DNA of 64,000 nucleotides from Nocardia cyriacigeorgica GUH-2 (GCF_000284035.1 NC_016887.1:1612001-1676000); one strand, 5' to 3'. Positions 35,962-44,794 are shown, counted from the stretch's first letter. Notes: generated by a model from the sequence alone, not told the origin. Made by a program: numbers and translations.

Positions 35962-37548
35962 ATGCCCTACGTTGTCACGCAGTCCTGCTGTAGCGACGCG
36001 TCCTGCGTCTACGCCTGCCCGGTCAACTGCATCCACCCCACGCCCGACGAGCCCGACTTCCTGAGCGCGGAAATGCTCTACGTCGACCCGCAGGCGTGCG
36101 TGGACTGCGGTGCCTGCGCCTCGGCCTGCCCGGTGGACGCGATCACCTCGTCGAAGAAGCTCACCGAAGAGCAGAAGCCCTTCATCGAGATCAACGCGAA
36201 CTTCTATCGGCAGTCGCGGCCGCGGCCCATTCTGGCCAAGCCGGTGCCCGCGCCGGAGATCCGCACCGAACGCGAACCGCTGCGGGTCGCCATCGTCGGC
36301 TCGGGTCCCTCGGCCATGTACGCCGCCGACGAGCTGCTCACCCAGCCCGACGTCTCGGTGACGATGTTCGACCGGCTGCCGGTGCCCTACGGCCTGGCCC
36401 GCCACGGCGTCGCCCCCGATCACGCCAAGACCCGGCAGGTCAGCGAGCTCTTCGACGTGATGTCGGCCCAGCCCGGCTTCGGCTCCTACCTGAATGTCGA
36501 GGTGGGCAAGCACATCTCGCACGAGGAGCTGCTGGCCTACCACCACGCGGTGATCTACGCCGTCGGCGCCTCCTCGGACCGCAAGCTCGGGATCCCGGGT
36601 GAGGGGCTGGTCGGCAATGTGTCGGCCACCGACTTCGTCGCCTGGTACAACGGCCACCCCGATCACGCCAACCGCGCCTTCGATCTGTCGAGCACGCGCG
36701 CGGTGATCGTCGGCAACGGCAATGTGGCGCTGGACGTGGCCCGCATCCTGACCATCGACCCGGAGTCGCTGGTCGGTACCGACATCTCGCAGACCGCGCT
36801 GGACGCGCTGCGCGACAGCCGGATCGAAGAGGTCGTCATCCTGGGCCGGCGCGGTCCGGCGGAGTCGGCGTTCACGGTGCCGGAGTTCGTCGGCCTGCTG
36901 GGTTCCGATATCGACATCGTCATCGAGGGCGAGCTGCCCGAGATCACCGACGGCCTGCCGTACCAGGTCGAGCAGAAGCTGCGCCTGCTGCACAGCGTGT
37001 GTCAGCGTCCGGTCGGCGGACGTCGCCGGATCGTGTTCCGCTACCTGTCCTCGCCGACCGAGATCCTCGGTCCCGACCAGGTCAGCGGCATCGAGGTGGT
37101 CCGCAACGAGCTGGTCGCCGACGCCGACGGCAACGTCCGCGCGGTGGCGACCGACCAGATCGAGCGGCTCGACGCCGGCCTGGTGCTCACCTCGGTGGGC
37201 TACCGCGGTGTGCCGCTGCCGGGTCTGCCGTTCGACGAGCGGGCGGGCGTGATCCCGAACCTCGACGGCCGGGTGCTGGAACAGCCCGGCGGGTCGGTGC
37301 TGCCGGGCACCTATGTGACCGGCTGGATCAAGCGTGGCCCGACCGGCTTCATCGGCACCAACAAGTCCTGCGCCCAGCAGACGGTGCAGCAGCTGGCCGA
37401 CGATTTCAATGCGGGCAGGCTGCGCGCGCCGTCGGGTGGTGCGGCCGGATTCGATCGTCTGGTCCGCAGCAGGCAGCCCGAATTGCGGCCCGGCGGCGCG
37501 GTATTGCGTCCGACCGGCCCGGTCCGGCGTCTGCTCAACCGGATCTGA
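35962..37548 (+). CDS. fprB: Ferredoxin / ferredoxin-NADP reductase fusion
   Basis: 528 residues. An N-terminal 7Fe/8Fe ferredoxin (SCCSDASCVYACPVNCIH and CVDCGACASACP, residues 1-80) is fused to an adrenodoxin-reductase-type flavoprotein: FAD site VAIVGSGPSAMYAA, MFDRLPVPYGLARHGVAPDH, NADPH site VIVGNGNVALDVARIL and the C-terminal GWIKRGPTGFIGTNK. This is the FprB (Rv0886) layout. It moves electrons from NADPH to the ferredoxin and then to a partner, probably the AurF-type oxygenase encoded just upstream. GAGG lies 6 bases before the ATG. Confidence 0.9.
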   Translation: MPYVVTQSCCSDASCVYACPVNCIHPTPDEPDFLSAEMLYVDPQACVDCGACASACPVDAITSSKKLTEEQKPFIEINANFYRQSRPRPILAKPVPAPEIRTEREPLRVAIVGSGPSAMYAADELLTQPDVSVTMFDRLPVPYGLARHGVAPDHAKTRQVSELFDVMSAQPGFGSYLNVEVGKHISHEELLAYHHAVIYAVGASSDRKLGIPGEGLVGNVSATDFVAWYNGHPDHANRAFDLSSTRAVIVGNGNVALDVARILTIDPESLVGTDISQTALDALRDSRIEEVVILGRRGPAESAFTVPEFVGLLGSDIDIVIEGELPEITDGLPYQVEQKLRLLHSVCQRPVGGRRRIVFRYLSSPTEILGPDQVSGIEVVRNELVADADGNVRAVATDQIERLDAGLVLTSVGYRGVPLPGLPFDERAGVIPNLDGRVLEQPGGSVLPGTYVTGWIKRGPTGFIGTNKSCAQQTVQQLADDFNAGRLRAPSGGAAGFDRLVRSRQPELRPGGAVLRPTGPVRRLLNRI

Positions 37549-37570
37549 CACCGATCCTGAGCTGAAACGG

Positions 37571-37605
37571 CGATCGCGCCGGAGCCGTGTGCTCCGGCGC
37601 GATCG
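37571..37605. terminator. fprB terminator
   Basis: 15-base perfect stem (CGATCGCGCCGGAGC with its complement) and a 5-base loop, 22 bases after the fprB stop. Confidence 0.75.
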
Positions 37606-37617
37606 GCTGTGTCGGGG

Positions 37618-37668
37618 GGTCGCTTCGCACGCATCGGCCGATGAGGGGCCGGTGCGTGCGAAGCGACC
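37618..37668. terminator. Second long hairpin before the SDR stop
   Basis: Nearly perfect 22-base-pair hairpin: 16-base outer stem GGTCGCTTCGCACGCA / TGCGTGCGAAGCGACC, one G-T pair, CGGCC/GGCCG inner stem and a 7-base loop. It ends 6 bases from the SDR stop codon and probably terminates that minus-strand transcript. Confidence 0.65.
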
Positions 37669-37673
37669 GCTGA

Positions 37674-38435
37674 TCACTGGGCCGTGAAGCCGCCGTCGAT
37701 GGCGAGCGCAGCACCGGTGACGAAGCTGGCCTCCCGGCTGAGCAGGTACGCGCACAGCGAAGCGATCTCCTCCGGCCGGCTGATGCGGCCCAGCGGATGC
37801 AGCGCCGCGATCGCGGCCTCACCCTCCGGCGTGGCACCCATCGAACTGCGGAAGGCCGGGGTATCGACCGCCCCGGAGACCAGCGCGTTCACCCGCACGC
37901 CCTGCTCGGCCGCCTCCAGCGCGACCGCGCGGGACAACCCGACGACGCCGTGCTTGGCCGCGACGTACGGTGCCACCGAGCCCATCCCCACCACGCCCAG
38001 GTTGGACGCGTTGTTCAGGATGGCGCCGCCGCCGGAGGCCGCCAGCGCCGGAACCTGATGGCGCAGACCGTAGAAGACGCTGGTCAGGTTGAGTTCGAGC
38101 TCACCGCGCCAGGCGGCGTCATCGATCTCGGCGACCGGGCCGTAGGCGGTGACGGCGCCGGCGTTGTTGAAAGCGGCGTCGAGGCGGCCGAACTCGTCGA
38201 GGGCCGCGCGGGTCAGCGCCGCGACCTCCTCCTCGTTGCGGACATCGGTGGGCACGAACATCGCGCGCCCGCCGTCGGCGCGGATCTCCTCGGCCACTCG
38301 CACGCCGGCTTCCTTTCCGCGCGCGCCGAGGACCACCGCGGCACCCTCGGCGGCCACCCGCCGCGCCACCGCCTCGCCCACGCCCGAGGTGGCTCCGGTG
38401 ATCAGGACGACCTGGTCGGCGAATCGTTGTGCCAT
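37674..38435 (-). CDS. SDR-family oxidoreductase
   Basis: 253 residues, classical short-chain dehydrogenase: cofactor motif TGATSGVG (14-21), NNAG, catalytic Ser region NNASN, YVAAK and the C-terminal GGFTAQ. The Ser of the usual N-S-Y-K tetrad falls in ILNNASNLGVV. Substrate unknown. The ATG at 38435 gives the family N-terminus (MAQRFADQVVLITGA); its Shine-Dalgarno AAGGGA is about 12 bases away. Confidence 0.85.
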   Translation of the reverse strand: MAQRFADQVVLITGATSGVGEAVARRVAAEGAAVVLGARGKEAGVRVAEEIRADGGRAMFVPTDVRNEEEVAALTRAALDEFGRLDAAFNNAGAVTAYGPVAEIDDAAWRGELELNLTSVFYGLRHQVPALAASGGGAILNNASNLGVVGMGSVAPYVAAKHGVVGLSRAVALEAAEQGVRVNALVSGAVDTPAFRSSMGATPEGEAAIAALHPLGRISRPEEIASLCAYLLSREASFVTGAALAIDGGFTAQ

Positions 38436-38933
38436 GGTTGTCGGTTTCCCTTCTGGTACTTGCCTTTTGATGTGCGCTACGACGTCGTGATGACCAGTCA
38501 ACCCGGCAGGCGACGCCTGCGCTGGCGGGAAACGGTCGTCGCGTTGACGTGTCACCCAATCGCACGGAAGCGACCGCTCGGTCGAATTTCCTTTGCCTGG
38601 CAACGCTTTGGTTACCGACTGGTAGGTGTGCATTGGACAGGTGACCGAAGATGGTGTGCGCCTTCGTATCGGAAGGCCGGTGTAGGTCGCCGAATGATTG
38701 CGGAGTACGACACGAGATCTCCGAATCGCATCGATCCAGGGGTCTGAACCGGAGCGACGCAACTCTGTGAGCTGGGATTTTCCGGAGCGGTCGCAATTGG
38801 TTGAACCTTTCATATCGAATAGGCATCCGAACGGAGTCGAAACAGCTAACCTGTGGGGGCTGTTTGGAAGACGACCGCGGCCCATGGTTCTTCACATGAG
38901 GGACGTGGTCTCGGTGCGTTGACGGGATAGCGA
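38436..38933. other. Long intergenic region between SDR and Hsp70-like gene
   Basis: About 500 bases, visibly less GC-rich than its flanks. No convincing gene. A TAACCT box (38847-38852) could be a -10 for the Hsp70-like gene, giving a 5' untranslated region of about 75 bases. Open frames in it have no start signal and encode nothing recognisable. Confidence 0.45.
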
Positions 38934-41333
38934 ATGACTACAGGGCTGGGCTTCAGCATCGGCACAGTGAACTCCGTATCGGCAGTGGCGACCGCCGAGC
39001 AACCGCGGCCGACGGTGCGAACCAGGCGGACCACCGCCGCGTTCGACGGCAGCAGTGGCGTCCGGGTCGGCGCCATCCCCGAATTCGCGGGAGCGGTCAC
39101 CGATTTCGCCGACCTGGCCCGAGATCCCGACTCGGTGACCATCGGCGGGCGGATCTGGTCGCCGGCGAACATGATCGCGGCCGTGGTGCACGGCCTGCTC
39201 GCCTCCGCCGAGCCCTGCGCCGGTGTGGTCACCACCTATCCGGCGGTCTACTCGAACAAGCAGGTCGCGCTGCTGCGCCAGGCGCTGGAGCTGTCCGGCA
39301 TCGGCCACGTGGAGCTGGTTCCGGAACCGGTCGCCGCCGCCGAATGGCTCGAACGCGAACACGGGCCGCTGCCTTCGGAATTCGTGCTCGTCTACGATCT
39401 CGGCGGCAACAGCCTCGACATCACCGTCGTCCGGATGGGCCCGGACTGGCCCGATCACCCCATGGTCGGGAAGCCGGTGCGCTGCTACGACTTCGGTGGC
39501 CGCCCGCTCGGCGCGATGATCGCACGCTATGCCGGCGGAAAGGGCAAAACGGCGGGGTCCATCGCCTTGACGTCGATCGTCGACACCGACGGGCTGCGGG
39601 TGGAGCAGATCCGCGACTCGCTGGAAGTCGTGCGCGCGGCGGTGCGGGCGGCGGGCATCAGCATGTCAGATATCGGCCGGATCCTGGTGGTCGGCGGTGC
39701 CGCCCGCCCGCCGGAGGTGGCGCGCACCCTCGCCGAACTGGGCAAGCCCGTCATCATGTCGGCCGATCCCGGCCAGACCGTCGCGGCGGGCGCCGCGTAC
39801 CTCGCCGCGCGCACCGCCACCCCCGCGGCCCCCGGAGCGAGCTTCCACCCGCCCGTGTTCTCCGGCGCCGCAATCTTTTCGGCGATCGCCATGTCGGCGG
39901 CCACCATGTTCGGCAGCGGTACCGTCGACACCCAGCTCTCCCCGGTACTCGACCGCTTCCCGCGCTTGGATATGCCGCACGACGCCCTGCTCGTCGAGCT
40001 CGACGGAAGCGCGCTGTCCGGCCACGGACTGGCCGGGTACCTCGGTGCCGCCGGCTACGCGGCCTCCGGCGTCGTCCGTGCCGCCTCGGCCATGCCCGCG
40101 CGGTTGACCGGCTACGCCGGCATGGTCTCGCCGTCGGCCTATGCGCGACCGCAGGGCCCGACCATGGCCGAAAGCCGCGGCGAAACCCGCATCGACTCCC
40201 ATTCCGATCACCGGCAGTGGCGGCACCGCACCGACGAGTTGGCCGGCACCTACGCCGACCCCGCGCGGTTCCGCAACCCGATGCCGTTCGGCCGGCCCGA
40301 TCGGACGGTGCGCCCGCCGAGCGATCCGGTCGAAGGTGCGCCGTCGGTGCCCGGTGGGATTCCCGGTGTCGGTGACGGGTCGAGTCCTGTTCCCGGAACG
40401 CCGGGTTCGGTGCCGGGCGGTACGACCGGGCCCGATCCGAGCGCGCCCGGCGGGACGACTCCCGGTACGCCGGTCGACTCGACGGTGCCGGGTGGCACGG
40501 CCCCCGGTGGATCGACCGGCGGCATTCCCGCGAATGATCCCTCGACCGGTGGGATCGGGGTTCCGGGTGGATCGGCCGGAGCAGGGAGCGATGGGTCCGG
40601 TGGGGGAGTGGGCGATGGTTCGTCCACCGGGACCGGGGCGGGTGCGCCCGGGGGTACGGTCGGCGGAGATTCCTCGGGCGGTGCGGCTGGCGGAGCGACT
40701 GGCGGTGGGTCCGGTGGCGCGACCGGCGGAGCGTCGGGTGGTGCGACTGGAGGGTCGGGTGGTGCGACCGGCGGTGCATCGGATGGCTCGACCGGCGGAT
40801 CGTCCGGGGCCGGAACGGGTGGATCGACGTCGGGTGGGGCCGGTTCGGACGGGTCGGCTTCAGGTGGATCCACCTCGGGCGGATCCGCTTCGGGCGGTTC
40901 GGGTTCTGGTGGGTCGACCTCCGGTGGCTCGGCTTCAGGCGGTTCGACTTCGGGTGGTTCCGCCTCCGGTGGTTCCACGTCGGGCGGATCAACGGGCGGC
41001 TCGACCTCGGGCGGCAGCTCCGCTGGCGGCAGCTCGTCCGGTGGAAGCTCCTCTGGCGGTAGTACTTCCGGCGGCAGTTCCTCCGGCGGCAGTTCGAGCC
41101 GGTCGACCAGCGGCGGCTCGCGAAGCAGCTCGAGTGGCGATTCGGACGGGAGCTCGTCGGGTGGATCGCGCAGTGGCGGCTCGCGGAGCAGCTCGGGCGG
41201 CGACTCCGATGGCGGCAGCTCCTCGGGTGGGTCGCGCGGCGGCGGCTCGAAGGGCGGCTCGGGCGGATCACGCGGCGGTTCGGGGGGCTCCGGCGGGTCG
41301 GGCGGTTCCGGCGGTGGCTCGGGCGGCCGCTGA
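38934..41333 (+). CDS. Diverged Hsp70-like protein with Gly/Ser-rich tail
   Basis: 799 residues. The first about 300 residues form an Hsp70/actin-type ATPase: FSIGTVNS (7-14), VYDLGGNSLD and ILVVGGAARPPEVARTL. As in the paralogue at 33673, the phosphate-1 Asp is Ser8. A hydrophobic segment follows (AIFSAIAMSAATMFGSG, about 310-335), then about 130 residues of ordinary sequence, then from about residue 470 a Gly/Ser/Thr tail of roughly 330 residues built of SGGSTSGGSA-like units, with Arg/Asp appearing near the end. No DnaK substrate-binding domain. If the hydrophobic segment spans the membrane, the ATPase and the tail lie on opposite sides; this is inference. Confidence 0.75.
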   Translation: MTTGLGFSIGTVNSVSAVATAEQPRPTVRTRRTTAAFDGSSGVRVGAIPEFAGAVTDFADLARDPDSVTIGGRIWSPANMIAAVVHGLLASAEPCAGVVTTYPAVYSNKQVALLRQALELSGIGHVELVPEPVAAAEWLEREHGPLPSEFVLVYDLGGNSLDITVVRMGPDWPDHPMVGKPVRCYDFGGRPLGAMIARYAGGKGKTAGSIALTSIVDTDGLRVEQIRDSLEVVRAAVRAAGISMSDIGRILVVGGAARPPEVARTLAELGKPVIMSADPGQTVAAGAAYLAARTATPAAPGASFHPPVFSGAAIFSAIAMSAATMFGSGTVDTQLSPVLDRFPRLDMPHDALLVELDGSALSGHGLAGYLGAAGYAASGVVRAASAMPARLTGYAGMVSPSAYARPQGPTMAESRGETRIDSHSDHRQWRHRTDELAGTYADPARFRNPMPFGRPDRTVRPPSDPVEGAPSVPGGIPGVGDGSSPVPGTPGSVPGGTTGPDPSAPGGTTPGTPVDSTVPGGTAPGGSTGGIPANDPSTGGIGVPGGSAGAGSDGSGGGVGDGSSTGTGAGAPGGTVGGDSSGGAAGGATGGGSGGATGGASGGATGGSGGATGGASDGSTGGSSGAGTGGSTSGGAGSDGSASGGSTSGGSASGGSGSGGSTSGGSASGGSTSGGSASGGSTSGGSTGGSTSGGSSAGGSSSGGSSSGGSTSGGSSSGGSSSRSTSGGSRSSSSGDSDGSSSGGSRSGGSRSSSGGDSDGGSSSGGSRGGGSKGGSGGSRGGSGGSGGSGGSGGGSGGR
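40340..41333 (+). repeat. Gly/Ser low-complexity coding repeats
   Basis: Degenerate in-frame repeats of 12-15 bases encoding SGGS(T/A)SGG-type units over about 1 kb. Mixed Ser codons (TCG, TCC, AGC, TCT) argue for long-standing protein-level selection. The complementary strand produces a spurious Pro/Glu-rich open frame. Confidence 0.8.
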
Positions 41334-41489
41334 GTTCTGATCGCCCGCAGCAGGCGCCGACGGTGCCGCACCGAATTCCCGGTAGCGGACCGTCGGCCGC
41401 TGGCTCCGGCTCCAGCGTCGAGGGGTTCTGGTTGTGGCAGCCGGGTTGTCGTCACAACGGGGAAGCAGGACCCTTCTCAGGTCACCGTC

Positions 41490-43031
41490 TCAACGCCGCG
41501 GCGCGCCCCACTGAACCTGTTGACGCAGCTGGGCTTTGAGCAACTTGCCACCCGCATTGCGGGGCAGCGGCTCGTCGACCACGGTGACGTACTGCGGAAC
41601 CTTGAAGTCGGCCAACTGTTCTCGGCAGTGCGCGAGGACTGCTTCGATATCGATCTCCGAATCATCAGAGAAGAGCACGGCGCCCACTTTCTCGCCCATG
41701 ACGTCGTCGGGCACCGCGAGCACGGCCGCATCCGCGACCTGCGGCGCCGCCAGCAGTGCCGCCTCCACTTCGACGCTGGAGACGTTCTCCCCGCCGCGGT
41801 TGATGATGTCCTTGATCCGGTCGACGATGTGCACCCGTCCGGCCTCGTCGACGCGCACGACATCGCCGGTGCGCAGCCAGCCGGCCATGCGCGCCGATTC
41901 GGTGGCTTCCGGTCGATCCCAGTACCCGCCGGTGACATTCGCGCCCCGCGCCAGCAGTTCGCCGACACTTGGGTCACCATCGATCGGCGCCACCGCGAGC
42001 CGCACCGACGGCACCGCGTACCCCACCGAATCGGCGTGGTCGACGGCGTCGGCGTCGGGCAGCAGCGTCATCAGCGAGGCCGTTTCGGTCATGCCGTAGC
42101 CGTTGAACACCGTGGCGGCCGGGAACGCCGCCTGCACGGCCCGGACCAGTGATGGCGCGATCGGCGCGCCGCCGTAGCCGACCCATCGGACCACCGACAC
42201 ATCGGTGGTCGCGAAGTCCGGCTGCCGCAGCATCAGTGCGTACATGGCCGGAACGGTGACGATGAACGAGATCCGTTCGGCGGGTACCGCGGCGATCATC
42301 GCCGGCACGTCGCGGCCCGGCATGATCACCGAGGTGCCGCCGAGATACGCGGCGACCAGCAGCTGCGAATTGCACCCGGTGACGTGGAACAACGGCACCG
42401 AGATCAGCGTGCGCAGCCCGGCGCCGATGTCACGGGGCAGGCCGAGGCAGCGCACCATGTTCTCGGCATTGGTCAGGAACGCCTCATGGGTGGTTGGCAC
42501 GCCCTTCGGCTTTCCGGTGGTTCCCGAGGTGTAGAACAGCGCCGCGATGTCGTCGTGGCGGAGGTCTTCGGCCACAGAGGGCTCACCGTCGGGTAGCGGT
42601 GTGCCGGGCGCGAGGTCGACGCCGACTCCCGCATCCGCCAGGACGAATTCGATCTCGGGCTCCGCCGAGCGCGTGTTCACCGCGACCGCGATCCCGCCGG
42701 CCAGCACCACACCCCAGAACGCGAGCACCCACTCGGTGCCGGCCGGGTACCGGATCGCCACCCGGTCGCCACGGGCGAGACCACCCGCGCGCAGGCCACC
42801 GGCGATGCGGCACGCCCGGTCCCACAGCTGCCGGTAGGTCAACCGCTCGCCGCCGACCTCGACCACCGCCTCGGTTCCGGGGCCGGCCTCGGCCTGGGAA
42901 CGCAGCAGGTCGACCAGGGTCGCGGGCAGGTCGGTGTAGTGCGGCACGCCGTCGGCGTCGAGTGCGATCCCCGCGGTGCCGAAAGGGTTGTGGGTGCGCG
43001 GGATTTCGATCACGGTGGGGTCTGTCGTCAT
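41490..43031 (-). CDS. qsdC: Acyl-CoA ligase (AMP-binding), QsdC-like
   Basis: 513 residues, ANL superfamily: YTSGTTGKPKG (ATP loop), YGMTETASLM, TGDVVRV, DRIKDIINRGGENVSSVEVE hinge and the C-terminal catalytic Lys in PRNAGGKLLK. It activates a carboxylic acid as acyl-AMP and then acyl-CoA. It sits directly downstream of the lactonase, as in the Rhodococcus qsd locus, where an acyl-CoA ligase would process the hydroxy acids released from lactones. The ATG at 43031 is called; a GTG at 43079 overlapping the lactonase stop (GTGA) would add 16 residues and is equally possible. The symbol is assigned by gene order. Confidence 0.8.
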   Translation of the reverse strand: MTTDPTVIEIPRTHNPFGTAGIALDADGVPHYTDLPATLVDLLRSQAEAGPGTEAVVEVGGERLTYRQLWDRACRIAGGLRAGGLARGDRVAIRYPAGTEWVLAFWGVVLAGGIAVAVNTRSAEPEIEFVLADAGVGVDLAPGTPLPDGEPSVAEDLRHDDIAALFYTSGTTGKPKGVPTTHEAFLTNAENMVRCLGLPRDIGAGLRTLISVPLFHVTGCNSQLLVAAYLGGTSVIMPGRDVPAMIAAVPAERISFIVTVPAMYALMLRQPDFATTDVSVVRWVGYGGAPIAPSLVRAVQAAFPAATVFNGYGMTETASLMTLLPDADAVDHADSVGYAVPSVRLAVAPIDGDPSVGELLARGANVTGGYWDRPEATESARMAGWLRTGDVVRVDEAGRVHIVDRIKDIINRGGENVSSVEVEAALLAAPQVADAAVLAVPDDVMGEKVGAVLFSDDSEIDIEAVLAHCREQLADFKVPQYVTVVDEPLPRNAGGKLLKAQLRQQVQWGAPRR

Positions 43032-43075
43032 GGTGGGTCCGGAATCCGTCGGGGAGTGGGTGCCTGGCCGGAATG

Positions 43076-44047
43076 TCACGCGGTGAAGTACCGGCGTGGG
43101 TTGTCGACCAGCATGGTGGTGATCTGCTCCTCGGTGACGCCGCGCTCGCGCAGCGCGGGCAGCACGTCATCGCTGATGTGGGTGAAGTTCCAGTTCGGCA
43201 CCGCGGCCGCCTTGCCCTCCTCGCTGAACCAGTCGATGAAGCAGGCCGCGTCGTGGGCGAGCACCATCTTCTCCGCGTAACCACGTTCGGCCAGCGTCGC
43301 CACCGTGGCCACCCGCTCCTCGAACGGCAGCAGTACATCGAGACCGAAACGGTCCATGCCCAGATATGAGCCGGCGTCGGCGAGTTCGCACAGATAGTCC
43401 AGGTCGGTGCTGTCGCCGGAATGCCCGATGACGACCTTGGTCAGGTCGGCGCCCTCCTCGGCGAGAATCTTCTGCGCCACCAGCCCCGAGCGGGTGTGCG
43501 GATTGGTGTGCACGGTGATCGGCGCACCGGTCTCGACATGCGCACGGGCGACCGCGCGCATCACCCGCTCCACCCCGGGCGTCAGGCCCTGCTCCTCGAT
43601 CGCGCACTTGAGAAACGCTGCCTTCACACCGGTGTCGGCGATGCCCTCGCGGATGTCTTTGACGAACAGTTCCACCATCGGTTCGGCCACATCGAACAGC
43701 AGGCCGGGGCCGGTGTAGTGGAACTGGAACGGGACCTCGTTGTAGGTGTAGATGCCGGTCGCGGCCACGATATTGATGTCGACCTGCTCGTTGATGCGCT
43801 GGATCCGGGGCAGGTAGCGGCCGAGGCCGATCACCGTCGGGTCGACGATCGTATCGATTCCGCGCGCCTTGCACTGCTTCAGCTTCTCCACCGCATCCGC
43901 GACGCGCGCGTCCTCGTCCCAGTGGCCGGGGTAGTCCGGGTAGTTCTGCTGGATTTCGGTGCCGAGGACGAAGACGTGCTCGTGCATCAACACCTTTCCC
44001 AAGGTGCCGGTGTCGACGGGGCCGCGGACGGTTTCAACTGTGGGCAT
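43076..44047 (-). CDS. qsdA: Phosphotriesterase-like lactonase, QsdA-like
   Basis: 323 residues, amidohydrolase TIM barrel. Metal ligands are visible: HEH (22-24, in LMHEHVF), the carboxylated Lys in AAFLKCAIEE, His in ITVHTNPH, His in VIGHSGD and Asp in VLAHDA. The N-terminus (TVETVRGPVDTGTLGKVLMH) is that of the PTE-like lactonases, a group that includes QsdA of Rhodococcus erythropolis, which opens N-acyl-homoserine lactones and gamma-lactones. Divergent from a QsdR-type regulator and followed by an acyl-CoA ligase. The substrate is inferred from this context; Rv0230c (Php) is a relative. Confidence 0.85.
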   Translation of the reverse strand: MPTVETVRGPVDTGTLGKVLMHEHVFVLGTEIQQNYPDYPGHWDEDARVADAVEKLKQCKARGIDTIVDPTVIGLGRYLPRIQRINEQVDINIVAATGIYTYNEVPFQFHYTGPGLLFDVAEPMVELFVKDIREGIADTGVKAAFLKCAIEEQGLTPGVERVMRAVARAHVETGAPITVHTNPHTRSGLVAQKILAEEGADLTKVVIGHSGDSTDLDYLCELADAGSYLGMDRFGLDVLLPFEERVATVATLAERGYAEKMVLAHDAACFIDWFSEEGKAAAVPNWNFTHISDDVLPALRERGVTEEQITTMLVDNPRRYFTA

Positions 44048-44108
44048 CGCGATTCCTCTGCGCTATCGCCGGTCGAAGGTGGTGAGAATGTGATGCGTAC
44101 CACCATTC

Positions 44109-44135
44109 GTGAGACACTGAAGGAGTGTGTCTCAC
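44109..44135. promoter_or_regulatory. Candidate QsdR operator between qsdA and qsdR
   Basis: Inverted repeat GTGAGACAC (44109-44117) and GTGTCTCAC (44127-44135), perfect 9-base arms, 9-base gap. It lies between the two divergent start codons and has the size of a TetR-family operator. Confidence 0.6.
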
Positions 44136-44218
44136 TCGGCGGCGTACGTCAACCCCTTCTCGGCGGGCACGCCGGGTGTTGGTTCGCGGTTCGTCCCGGG
44201 ATATGAGGAGATGGACGG

Positions 44219-44794
44219 GTGATCGCTACTTCCGAAGGGCGTCGGGCGATCGATGCCGCAACGAAGCTGTATCTGGCCGGTGAACCGCTGGATATGTCGG
44301 TGCTGGCCCGCACGCTCGGCATCGGGCGGGCGACGTTGTACCGGCATGTCGGCAACCGCGATGAGCTGATCGCGACGGTGCTGGCCGAGGCGACCGAGCG
44401 CACCTACCGCAAGGCGATCGCGGCGGGTTCGGGGACGGGCGCGGAGCTGATTCTGGATGTGCTGGAACGGCTGATGCGAGCGGTGTCGAGTTCGGAACCA
44501 CTGCTCGCGCTGACCCGCCGTGAGCCGCAGGTGTTCATTCGCCTGGCCCTGCTGCCCGGCGTCATCGAATCCACCTCGGCGCGATTGATCGCGGAGATGC
44601 TCGACGAACAGCAACAGCAGGGTCAGCTGCAGCTGCGCATGTCGAGCCGGGTACTGGCCGACGCCATCGTCCGCATCTGCGATGTGCACCTGTACGCGCC
44701 GTTGCTGGGCGGTGATGTGCCGCAGATCGAGACCGCGCTCGATATAGTCGCCCTGCTGCTCGGATGCGACAGGCAGGCCGACGCCCGGGACTAG
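44219..44794 (+). CDS. qsdR: TetR-family regulator, QsdR-like
   Basis: 191 residues. N-terminal helix-turn-helix (MSVLARTLGIGRATLYRHVGNRDELIATVL) and a C-terminal ligand domain of the QsdR type (EPLLALTRREPQVFIRLAL, then LIAEMLDEQQQQGQL). In Rhodococcus, QsdR represses the lactonase operon until gamma-lactone products bind. A perfect 9-base inverted repeat lies upstream. The GTG start has AGGAG 9 bases before it. Confidence 0.82.
   Translation: MIATSEGRRAIDAATKLYLAGEPLDMSVLARTLGIGRATLYRHVGNRDELIATVLAEATERTYRKAIAAGSGTGAELILDVLERLMRAVSSSEPLLALTRREPQVFIRLALLPGVIESTSARLIAEMLDEQQQQGQLQLRMSSRVLADAIVRICDVHLYAPLLGGDVPQIETALDIVALLLGCDRQADARD

Noticed and set aside
38489-38747. 86-codon plus-strand frame in the SDR-Hsp70 spacer
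   Set aside because: Arg-rich translation without a Shine-Dalgarno or family resemblance.
40250-41455. Minus-strand frame encoding many PPE-like units
   Set aside because: It is the complement of the Gly/Ser codons of the Hsp70-like tail, not a PE/PPE protein.
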